Shown piece after piece: positions 22,801-30,400 of a DNA stretch of 64,000 nt (positions are counted from its first letter, which is position 1; each line of letters opens with the position of its first letter). The position numbers and the translations under genes are program-made. The stretch lies in NCBI GenBank assembly GCA_015350385.1, contig WNKI01000002.1:3045447-3109446 (forward strand). Reading direction: 5' to 3'. The notes under the pieces are model-generated. The model made no database searches and was not told the origin of the DNA. It worked only from the letters and a program-made list of their open reading frames with translations. Source of the DNA: Aculops lycopersici (taxonomy: Eukaryota > Arthropoda > Arachnida > Trombidiformes > Eriophyidae).

Positions 22801-24198
22801 CCAAACGGAAGGATGGGTGTCATGGTTAATTCGGATAGGAATAAGCAGGCATCGTCAATGTTGCCGTCAGCGATTCAGGCTCAGCAAATGAGATTCACAA
22901 ATGGAGGAGTGCAGCCAATGAACTCAGTTGGCGCAGCAAACGATATGATGCCATCGAATGTACTGATTCCAAGAATGAGTTCACCTGGAGGCAGCATTAC
23001 AAATAGCGGCGAACCAATCCAGGTGCCACAACTACTATCGACAACCTCCACAACCCAAGCACCGATCTCACCACCACAAGCCTCAAGTGGACTCTCCTCA
23101 TCGTTACCCACGCAGTGGCTACCTAGCCAGTCGTTTGTTGCCCAGCCATTAGGTATTGCAAGCAGAGTCGAGCCAATACTAACACATAGCCTAAGGCCAA
23201 TGGTACCGGAAATGGGTTCGCAGGTAGGCAGCGAGTCTCAAGATGTTGCCAGCAAAAAGGATAGAGTTCTGTTTAGTCGAAACGAGAGTCCTGTTGTCTT
23301 TTCAATCAACACAAACGCCAACGACGAGTCTAGCTTCAAGCCCATGCTTCCAATCCTGCCACCAAACTCGCCGCCAATTAGCACAACAAGCGCAACGCTC
23401 TCCAATTTTTCAGCTCAAAGAACTCTAACCACCACCGAGACCAACTTGCCCACGACATTCGAAACTCCAATGGTTCCCATGATACCAACCACAACAACCA
23501 CCGAGCAAACCACGACCAATAACCACCAGTTGATCTCGTCCACCGACTACAGCAGCAACGGCAGTAGCTCACTATATTCGGCGCCAGCAGCCACCGCAAA
23601 TGAACCAAACTCAACTTCAAGTCCCGAGCAGGAGCAGCCAACTAGTGTAGCCGCAAGTGGGGCCCACGAGGATCCACCAAGTTCGCAGTCGGCCACCGAG
23701 ATAGCGCCCAGCGGCAGCGGTTCTGGCGGGATGGCAACTGGTACCTCACAAAGCTCACCAACTCAGCAACCGCATAAAATGGACAGAGAATCTGCCACCA
23801 CAGCCACAACCAAAGACTCGAGTTCAAGTCAACTGCCGGTGCAAACCACGTCTGAACAAATCACAAGCGCGAGTGTAACCACGGAGCAAACGCCTCAATT
23901 TCAGCAGGCAGTCTCCACAAGCACTCAACAAACGCCAATTGTCGCCGCAGAGCCCGTCCAATCTAATCAAGAGCAACCTGTGGACGCAGGTAAGAAAGAG
24001 GAAGAAGATAACACCACCACTAACAACAGAAACCAAGAACCGGAAACTGCCGGAGACTTCAATCCCTTCGGCGTATCCGAGTGCAATATCTACGGAAAAC
24101 TGTACAAAGTTGGCCAACTAATAGAGCAACTGAGCGACAAGTGTAATCGGTGCACCTGTTCCTCGGGTTTGGGCGTCGATTGCAAAAATCTATGCTGA
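16843..24198 (+). CDS. Tnc: Tenectin-like secreted mucin with von Willebrand factor C domains and RGD
   Basis: 2,451 residues in one exon. A hydrophobic stretch at about 77-97 (LLALCLCFNLALVATSINALA) looks like a signal sequence after a long N-terminus, so translation may start at an inner Met such as Met43; the first ATG directly follows an in-frame stop. Four full VWC domains start near 232, 502, 812 and 1670 (CxxCxC and CCP pairs visible), with a fifth at 2413. Between them lie long Ser/Thr/Asn/Gln/Pro-rich, mucin-like regions with Thr runs. An Arg-Gly-Asp motif sits at 1123-1125. Five VWC domains, mucin linkers and RGD match insect tenectin, an apical matrix protein and integrin ligand in epithelial tubes. 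The fifth VWC stops after CKNLC, so its second half with the CCP pair is missing. Orthology is likely but not proven. Confidence 0.78.
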   Translation: MIHVLLVAQSTLQAQTKMTKLKDISRVKKRLPKRQDTTTTINMTPSHHQPLPADAAAATNEVRNLKYRWPQINVIKLLALCLCFNLALVATSINALATAQEPPSNEQVDPLTAVASSPADLQLTTQSNSTNDINHNQSKPSYELSNSDQNATVKQQQDPAARYPSLDESSEENNDEDELHPAFNFSLMNAAHDKLQTVKNLLGLPNSDTQTAQSGDQLSMYGAESGSNHNQMTCIHKGRQYQHGQQVPIEDQPCLSCTCKRAILQCYLRVCPPVLSVEAHRRQMAATATDGQTRKCRLVKEPHQCCPTTKCEPMDGSSDSKFNSTMQNQSQYQNQQPARASDLNVVSIHSHQQVAAVSGSFLDGNYTNLASSTRDERSGSGQHQLVANRSISAGQDGNSNDLMTQASQVTTSASILNDSSQLPKLTVINGPAGQRDSILLITSNPNGSTATARLPANPSSQLAVTGGGGGQSREQNSGAILDALLEAVYSSAAQLNGLNLQGSCMINGSLYIEGSAVIPEGNAHCQYCYCIRQKVMCVRPKCHLYISGCNAKYDTEFACCPTSYSCTSTLSGNENSNELAAVAARATQASGSYPQSLQAKLSAAIESISRMSQHPLSARSASSSSNLNSSQELPMTDRSMDSGVQSGIATATPQSQRLPAAVLSLMDSINLSTEDPPTARTMPPPTTITPTSTITSTSTSTTTTTTTSTTTPTPKPSTTANESEGEEGDDESEEEGGEGGEEIKVLAPEITRKPTKKRVSLNKKRLSGGDGGQQVAVNSTGKTEQQSSISDFLEPMNKLGPLMPTPGTGVSVCLENGRQYAIGEQIPTIENCKHCYCGPEGLKECKMIECSLKISHNCEPVIPQGHCCPIRYECPGSDSTSHQFNNHSRANFNGQQVRYRSDDYPFGEAHQCNTSNLSGDCAQNSTGSSNPSTTTTLATPLNTDVPISGSVEDIRGLSVSNDGELPDIPLIKTTRLVDEDAEVQQQQLQPPGSSRNLTVTTTGASGIPDELNKFIMQINQLNNVNLTGGTSHLGPDYTFVNTNGSLANQTELRAQQPVLDLGFTREPLTTPSFTTTFSTVGNDVTANINNNLVDYHSVQAQPNAPLIPKGMVGIPSIEPEPVRGDDLLSTTNVGGGTLTGGSSVEYNLPNPSFSSQQGQRDSRSTNAHRMMPHSMANSSLLIDELARPQNSSSMLLDLKENDQPELVTMNLSDDYIDTADNFNLSLPRGTNNDHHHNQPTSRIVKHRSNDQLQPASLARESPHPMPHLRLLNLTNLPAARPAVVDFDDDLSNNTVTPGSSPFAHLSSGSNSGSGGAHSAKPGDSQPAGPSLVNLNSPENNLSYSIGNSNMYNNDSNNNSSNSPVLASSRATSGLDIDEPGSTPQPPQPTTGTPIGLDADRSHETSGWLKSLQNRVASFGRRLVASSPEDGLAGAASGGLKHEDSEPEVRETGRSQPSLLNQLISSVFEEVTNKKEERSNLVMRPLQNTMTPTPTSTTISPSAETMPSVVPDHRQVASGEYVSMNINRPIPVSPYDVSSAASSLLPSGEPIEIITAAVPSDPEVFGPLQRGESQGVQQRRVATSDGLIELSSSTSPPIQSGGGVNTAATSFSRRSDIGDVDAELNEEQHQQVAISNANRQAQQVHRQVVRLYSNVSAADNNIQEKTKSKLTCYDPLAGRIYQQGEHIPKADPCKSCVCVAGTELCQQRTCPEKQGENCKEERQPGECCPNYVCLGTASGSGNKMVVDSVAKMQQQPPTRALGPEPEIGGGRLIASSAGAFNNIQQSKNLQHVDNINNRQIPQQPSQRAMHVSDQMMPFPQNQPSQQNHQQRVQFQQQQPPRQQLLGGSDPTIRVRAPVIAGSQLPQHPIRTSELSGMLPAHLRFPRPNLINGASGGGLNPLATQLLFPNQNNNSNSASQANINLHGQPMRPASSASQNFMIHGNQLSPMGWLSNANHQGQHKNLGSNANKPQVLMHPQRFVATSFSTPNGRMGVMVNSDRNKQASSMLPSAIQAQQMRFTNGGVQPMNSVGAANDMMPSNVLIPRMSSPGGSITNSGEPIQVPQLLSTTSTTQAPISPPQASSGLSSSLPTQWLPSQSFVAQPLGIASRVEPILTHSLRPMVPEMGSQVGSESQDVASKKDRVLFSRNESPVVFSINTNANDESSFKPMLPILPPNSPPISTTSATLSNFSAQRTLTTTETNLPTTFETPMVPMIPTTTTTEQTTTNNHQLISSTDYSSNGSSSLYSAPAATANEPNSTSSPEQEQPTSVAASGAHEDPPSSQSATEIAPSGSGSGGMATGTSQSSPTQQPHKMDRESATTATTKDSSSSQLPVQTTSEQITSASVTTEQTPQFQQAVSTSTQQTPIVAAEPVQSNQEQPVDAGKKEEEDNTTTNNRNQEPETAGDFNPFGVSECNIYGKLYKVGQLIEQLSDKCNRCTCSSGLGVDCKNLC

Positions 24199-24715
24199 TC
24201 TCTAGACGAGAAACGGACACCATGATCTTGAGTAAATAATGAATGAAATTGTATATCTGTAACATATACATACCATATAATCCTTGTTGTGTACTTTGTT
24301 TTATGATCTCATTTCTCGACGATGTTAGTGTGGACTGAGTGCGTTTGAGTTCCTCGAGTCATGGAGCTTTTTATAGGGTCCCAATAGATTGCTAACTTGG
24401 CATGTTGCCATTCGCCGAGAGGCTTTTTTTGTCAGGTAATCTAGGAAGATTAAGATTTTGTGGGATGTGAGAAACCGTTATTTTTATTACTGTACTGTCT
24501 ATTTTCCGGAACAACATTTTCTCCTTAGCTATTTTGCTAAAACATTCAACAATTATCACACAACTTGAATCACCAACCAATCAAGTTCAACCAATGTTCT
24601 TCATGCAGCCATCCGATGGTATCAATGGGCCTCGATAATATTTGATAAGTGATCATATATAACATCAAATGTTATCATCGTTTTATAAACAAAATCCAAA
24701 AACTTATTAATAGAA
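24199..24715. other. Convergent 3' region, tenectin-like / secreted gene 1
   Basis: 517 bases between two convergent genes. TTTATT at 24483-24488 is an AATAAA signal on the minus strand, about 230 bases after the stop of the minus-strand gene. A 47-base block, 24187-24233, overlapping the tenectin stop codon is repeated in inverted form at 53847-53893. Confidence 0.6.
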
Positions 24716-25492
24716 TCACTCTAAACCAATCATATATTCAATGGAATGGTCAACGTTAGGGCCGGTTAGGTCGTTAAGGACATCGAGAAAGTGATTAGCT
24801 AGCTTTGACTTGATGGGTTTGCCATATTTTTGGATGATAGAACCTATGGGCCCTCCCTTGTGAAAGGTAGCCATGCAGCTTAGCGCTAGCTGGCGAACTT
24901 CAGTGTGCAACAGGTTGCCAAGTAGATCCTTGGTTTTAGCTTGGACCTCCTTATCCTTCACAATAAGACTGAAGTCCATTTTTTTCTCACAGATCTTTGC
25001 AATATCATCCTTCAATCGTCGTGCTTCCTCCTCCTCAAGTTCCTTATCCTTGACAATATCAAGAGGCTCACTTTCATTTTGTCCCTCTGAGTTCTTTTCG
25101 CACGAATTCAATGCCTCAGCTTGAGCAGTTAGCTCCTTGTCCGACTCCTCGATGCTCATTTGATTTCCGGTTCCTGACTCCTTATCGAGTTGCACTTGAT
25201 ATCCTCGAATCTCCTCAATGATAATTCTTTGATGTAAGGCCTCAATTTGCGCCTTGTCCGTAATGGCCCCAGCTTCTATCTCTTGTTCCACTCTGTCCAC
25301 AATCCTTTGGGTAACTTTTTCGAATTCTGGATTTCGCTCCATTATCCTGTCGCTGATGAAACCCACAACAAAGTCTCTAGCACACCGGAGGCCAAGTAAA
25401 GGGATGGCCTCGGTTTGTAGGTGTCCATAATTGAGGCACAAAAGCGCACTGAACAGGAGCGCCGCTAACGTGGAAAAGATAATTTTGTTCAT
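24716..25492 (-). CDS. Small secreted protein, lineage-specific family, copy 1
   Basis: 258 residues; family not recognised. A clear signal peptide (MNKIIFSTLAALLFSALLCL, cleavage near 25-30) is followed by a conserved block (GLRCARDFVVGFISDRIMER) and then a charged, Glu/Lys-rich, helical-looking body that could form a coiled coil. The mature part has four or five Cys, including LRCAR, NSCEK, ICEKK and LSCMA. It has a paralogue on the opposite strand at 52605-53450 with the same start, signal peptide and order of blocks. Both keep open frames despite clear divergence, which supports real genes. It converges on the tenectin-like gene. The protein could be a secreted effector or structural factor, but nothing in the sequence decides this. 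Confidence 0.75.
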   Translation of the reverse strand: MNKIIFSTLAALLFSALLCLNYGHLQTEAIPLLGLRCARDFVVGFISDRIMERNPEFEKVTQRIVDRVEQEIEAGAITDKAQIEALHQRIIIEEIRGYQVQLDKESGTGNQMSIEESDKELTAQAEALNSCEKNSEGQNESEPLDIVKDKELEEEEARRLKDDIAKICEKKMDFSLIVKDKEVQAKTKDLLGNLLHTEVRQLALSCMATFHKGGPIGSIIQKYGKPIKSKLANHFLDVLNDLTGPNVDHSIEYMIGLE

Positions 25493-25666
25493 GGTGGTTA
25501 GATGTTTTATTCTTCTTTGTGTTACCTTACTATTTCGTTAACAAGTCCCTCCTATTCTGTCTCAATGAATCAAACTTTATTTCTTTGTTTTTGACTGTGT
25601 AAGATATCAACTGTAATCGCCAAGAGAAACTTTGAGATTGATGCAAAGACGCGAGGCGGGACGCAA

Positions 25667-25672
25667 TTTATA
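25667..25672 (-). promoter_or_regulatory. TATA box of secreted gene 1
   Basis: TATAAA on the minus strand in GCGCCTATAAATTGCG, about 175 bases upstream of the ATG at 25492. In the duplicated gene the aligned bases read CTCTATCTCG, so this box is lost there. Confidence 0.45.
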
Positions 25673-25714
25673 GGCGCCGCAGCGATTGCTCTAAAAATTG
25701 ACGCCACTTGCTAG

Positions 25715-26312
25715 ATGCGGCTGCTGCTGCATTCCTGTGATCAAATTCTGTGATGATTCTAGCTTATTGGGTCATTTTTAGAGAGACTAGACAGCAACCG
25801 ATCAAGGAGGTAGCACCTGTTGCCATGTTAACCTGTCGTCATGCTGTTTGATGACGCGCGCTCATCAATGAGCGCGTAACAACAGCCTGTTGCCAACAGG
25901 TGGCTTTGAGGCCGCGGCCCGCGGTGGTGTGTAGTGTGGCTTAACGACTTCGTTTCCGTGCAGTATGCCATGGGGGAAGAATAAACAAAGCACTGGACGA
26001 TGATGACATAACTATTTTCGATCCTCATCATGATTTCTGCATACTTATAAACTGTACAGTGCAATGCAAAAAATCCACCGTGAAACTGCATTGAAGATTC
26101 TCTGGTGCCTCACTGCGGCCACAGCAACGGCCCAGCCGGCCAAATTTTTATGCGAAATATTTATTCGCTGCGACTGTGAGGAATGGAATTCCCTGATCCA
26201 AAATGTACTTTATGCACCGCATGACATGCAGTTTATTTTTGCATGAAGGCATTTTCGTAACGGCACCAAGTCATGTATCGTTCAACTACCCGTTAGCAAC
26301 GAGCCGTTAGTA
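25715..26312. other. Spacer with a cluster of short palindromes
   Basis: About 600 bases between the two duplicated segments with no credible gene. Three perfect palindromes lie close together at about 25855-25925: CGCGCTCAT/ATGAGCGCG with a 2-base centre, CCTGTTGCCAACAGG, and CCGCGGCCCGCGG. A looser inverted repeat around GCAAAAA...ACTGCAT at about 26060-26093 and 26224-26246 suggests a small MITE-like hairpin, but that is weak. Confidence 0.4.
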
Positions 26313-27444
26313 ACGAGGAGTTGGTGTTCTTGTCGCACGCGATCGGGGTGTTGAGGAGAAAGTACAGTTCGCCGCAGGAGAGAAGAAGGTGCCGCAATCC
26401 ATACATCCTTCTGATACAGACTTTGCGCCAAACTTGCTTTTGAGACCGAGTAAAGCGAATGCATTTTTCAGTCAATTGTTACAATCTAAGCTGAATTGTG
26501 ATTTATACATCTCAAATAAATTGCCCATCCAATAAGATGCTTCTAGCTTGAGAGTCTCGCCAGACAACAGGTTGCTGAGGAACCTTCCTAGGTGGCAGTC
26601 AATTCGCCGGAAAATCTCTAAACTTGTGCAAATGGACTTGTTTGATGCTTGGTATTTCAATAATCTATTCAAATCAAATATTTGAGGATGATTTATCAGA
26701 ATCAAGCTAGGAAAGTTGTAGTAAACCCAAATCAAATGTTTGCTGCTCTAGCTAAGAATCCACAACTAGACTTGATGATAATTTATTATTTCCAATCTTG
26801 CACTAAACAGATCACAATTATACAATCTAATTATTCTTTCTTTTCCATCTTCTCACACAGTCACTATGTCTCGTCGTTATTAGCCTCTGTATGATCATAG
26901 GGTGCACACTATGGGGCTACATCAAGCATGAGGTCGCCAATGGTCGATGAGATCAATTTCGCCAGTGGATCCCTGGAGTCCTTTGCTTTATCTTCATCTC
27001 TGCCCACCTTGTCCTTTTCCTTGTCCTTCCGGTCGCTTGAGATTCTCAAGTAATCTTTTTCCAAAGTTTCTCCTCTCTCATGAGAGCAACTTTGGTTACC
27101 TGAACTTTCACGCTCAGTCTGGTCCATATCATCCTTGTTATTATCATGACCATCGACCGAAGGGCCCAGGAGGTGGCAAGTCTTGGATGCCCGATCACCC
27201 AACTCCATCCAATGGCTAGTGTTGCTCTGGCGAGATTTATCAATATCGTAGCCGCTCGACTCACTCATGTAACTGTAGCCATTCAGCTTGGTGGGGTTGT
27301 AGCTCGCTACTTGTAGTGGTGTATAGACGACTTGCGAGCTAGCAACAGGTAGCCGGCGCCATTCGTCCGAGTTGTTGTTATTGTTGTTGTGATTGTTGGT
27401 TGATGTTGTTGGTGTGGTGGTCGTCGCATTCGTTAGTGGTGCAT
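26313..27444 (-). repeat. Segmental duplication B, left (source) copy
   Basis: Minus-strand 27444 to 26313, which covers most of the last spineless exon and its 3' flank, is nearly identical to plus-strand 54292-55416. Identity starts inside the exon (at ATGCACCAC) and ends at CTCCTCGT. This copy is the source because it is spliced to the rest of spineless, while the other has no acceptor. Confidence 0.9.
26782..26787 (-). terminator. Candidate poly(A) signal of spineless
   Basis: AATAAA on the minus strand, about 120 bases past the spineless stop at 26909, in AT-rich DNA. The duplicated segment keeps a similar AATAAT/AATAAA cluster near 54930. Confidence 0.45.
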
Positions 27445-27483
27445 AATAGACATTGCTAACGCTGTTCATCTCAACCTGTCCCC
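26909..27483 (-). CDS. ss: spineless exon 8 (C-terminal tail)
   Basis: 575 bases; acceptor ACTACAG ends at 27484, and the phase (two bases completing a Gly codon) fits exon 7. Encodes a Ser/Asn-rich tail with SSQVVYTPLQVASYNPTKLN and ends TIGDLMLDVAP. The open frame continues upstream of the acceptor to 27562, so a separate small gene is possible but less likely. Most of the exon is duplicated at 54292-54815. Confidence 0.65.
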
Positions 27484-30400
27484 CTGTAGTTGTCGCCAAT
27501 GTGGCCGAGTTAGTTAGTGTTAGCTCTATGATTATTATTTTAGTCATCATCAAAAGGGTCAATCAATTTTGCAGGCTAGTAACTCAAAATTTCCAGGACA
27601 AACTTTTTGGTCAATGAAACATTTCAGGGTTCTGTTCGTCTGTTTGTTTATCTTGCCTCTCATCGTGATCTCTGGCTGGGAGTTTTTGGATGTTTGCTAC
27701 AGATATGTAAGTATATCAGGTGGTTGACTGGATTGTTGTTGTTGAGTTGTTGGAGCGGATAATTCATACAAACTTAAAGTGATTGGGATTGGTTCTTAAA
27801 TCAAATGGCCGCAGTCCTGAGCTTACCATTGGAGCTTCCATACAACTTGAGGGCAGCCGCAGCCGTTGAGTCAACGGCACCTGTTGCTGCTCCCGAGGAT
27901 ACGTCTCCGTTGGCCGCATGGAAATAAGCGTGGTAGTGACTTGATGAATCGAGCTGTTGGTGGTGTTGTTGCTGCTGTTGAGCCGAAGTCTGATTGTGGA
28001 TGGCCTGGTACTGGTTCCCTGAAACCTGTTGCTGGCTATGGTGATGATGGCTGAGGTATTGTTGTTGCTGTTGGTCGGTGGTGTTGGTAGTGGAGTAATG
28101 CTGGCGCATGGATCCAGCGGTACTTGCATAGTGATTCTGTTGTGCCGCGTAGCTAGCTCCATATGGCGAGGTTTGCTGATTGGTTGAGGATGCATTGTGA
28201 TGATCAACTCCACTCAGGTAGTAGCTAGATGGACTGGCGGTGGTGTTTGAGTTTGCACTTGCACTCGGTGGCTCGTTACTGGTTATAGAGACACTCTGTG
28301 GCGCCGACAAACCGTTGACATTGTTACTTCCGGTTACAAATGCACTTCCGTTGCTACTCTCGCCGCTGGACAGCGGCGACCTATGTGCACTTCCGTCCGA
28401 GTTTAGGCTTGCGGGTCCATGTTGCTTGATATTTGAACAAGACTTGTGGTACGCGTTGATTGCACGTGCGGCGTTGGCATCGGTAGCCGCGACTGTGGCA
28501 TTCGATCCATTGGTTAGTGCAGCTGCAGCTAAAACTGCAGTATTTGTATCCCAAGCACCAGTAACGGTAGCCGGGTAGCCGGCAGCAGCGGCGGCTTGGT
28601 ACTGAGCCGCGGAGGAATCGGTTGCCGAAGCTCCGGTTGGCCAGGCGGCTAGTTGGGCGGCGGCGGCTGCACTACGAGCCGATTGCGAGTAGTGCTGCAG
28701 GAGATGCTCGGTGGCAGGTAGGAACGCGGCGGCCGCTGCCGCGGCCGCTGTTGCAACCGGGTGACCTGAAGCTCCCGTCGTTGGGTTGGAGGTATATCCG
28801 GGTTGGTGGTGATGATAGTGGTGGTGGTTGCCGTGGCTATCCAATGAGTGCATGTGATGATGGGCCGAGTTATAAGTTGCTGCTGCGGCCGCTGCCGCAG
28901 CAGCCGAGTTCCCGTACAGCGACTGGTGGTGATGGTGTGATGCGTAAGCTTGGTGATGGTTGGTTATCGCCTGATGGTGTTGGTGCTGTTGTTGCTGGTG
29001 GTGGTTGTGTTGCTGATTGTGTTGCTGTTGCTGATGTAGAGAGTGGTGACTTGCTGCGGTTGCTGAGGAGCCATAGTGTTGGGCATAGGCTGCGGCTGTT
29101 GCGTAGGCCGCCTGGCTGGTTGTGTCGCCAACAACCGACTGAGAATCCTGCATTGCGTGAGCCGATTGGCCATTGTATTGATGATGATGATGATTGTGGT
29201 GATTGTAAAGGTCCATACCAACCACTGGTTGGTTTTGGAGATGATGGTGATGTTGGTGCATTGTGGCGGCGGCGGCAGCAGCGGCTGCGGCAGCGGCCAC
29301 CTGTTGCTGCTCTTCAACACTTGAACTCTCGGTTATTTCCATAAGTTTCTGCTTCTTCGTTGACAGACTCTTATTGCTTCCACCACTGCCACCTGTTGCC
29401 TTGCCACCTCCGGCTTTCTTCTTCGCCGACCCCTTGCCGATTCGAGTCACTGGCTCAGGTAGAGTTTGTTCAGTTTGGCCAGCGTCCATGTCGTAGAAGG
29501 TGGACTGGTGGTAGCCATTCACCAACATTCGCTTAGCGGCTGCGTAGTCACCACTTCCGTTCACCTGGCCATTGAGGTAGCCCGAGGGGTCCGCGTAGGG
29601 GTCGTTGCTTGCTTGGTACTGTGATATTGGATGCATCGGATTATTTGTGAGATCATACTTTCCACTGCTAGCTGAGTATTGGTGCTGCTGCTGCTGTTGC
29701 TGGGACTTCCGCTTTGACTTGGCGCCACTAGTTGCGTTGCTCTGCTGACTGACGGTCACAGGAGATAAGCTAGTGATTGAGCGCGACGAGGCCAACGATC
29801 CGTCGCCCGGGGATGAGGAGTTCATGTATCTAATTGCCGCCGCCGACGACGACTTGCCACTTGGTTTTGTATCACAAGCAAGTAATAGTTTAGACGCTGT
29901 TGCCGACACCACCGCTGAGCGCGATGCACTGGAAGAGGAGGTTGGCGAGCAACTTGATGAATTGGAAACAGGTTGTTGCTTAGAGCGCCTAAGGTTCTCA
30001 TCGAAATAAGTCACCTTGAAGTCCATTGTTCGTTTGCCCAACAAATCAAGCCCCTCCTCTTCCATTAGTGGCCAATGCGAGCACTTGATATACTCAGGTT
30101 TGCTGTGATTGTTAACCAGCAAAGCGTGTGTTTGGAGCCACTGGTACTTGGCGCCCGGGTGCTGCGTCAGCATCCTGTAGGCAATCAAAACCGATTGGCC
30201 AGTTTTGAGTAGCTCCTGATGTGCCGAAGACATGTAAGTTAAATCATCTTGATGGACTAGATCGTAAACACTGAGGTTGTGCTTTTGCTTGACTGCATTC
30301 AAAGGTGTCTGCTGTGCCTTGTTGGAGTTTCCGCCACTTGTTGCCGCCGCGCCCATCGACGTAGTCGTGGTGGCCGTGGTTGTCGAGCTCGAAGTCTCTA

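Larger units (their letters stand above)
24187..25714 (-). repeat. Segmental duplication A, left (source) copy
   Basis: Minus-strand sequence from 25714 (CTAGCAAGTGGCGTC) through the secreted gene to the last codons of the tenectin-like gene at 24187 is similar to plus-strand 52393-53893. Promoter, coding and 3' UTR parts all align by eye, with many substitutions and small indels. This is the source copy because the other carries only a scrap of the tenectin end. Confidence 0.8.

Noticed and set aside
28622..29344. 240-codon plus-strand frame inside spineless
   Set aside because: Antisense of the Ala/His/Gln-rich activation region; composition explains the openness.
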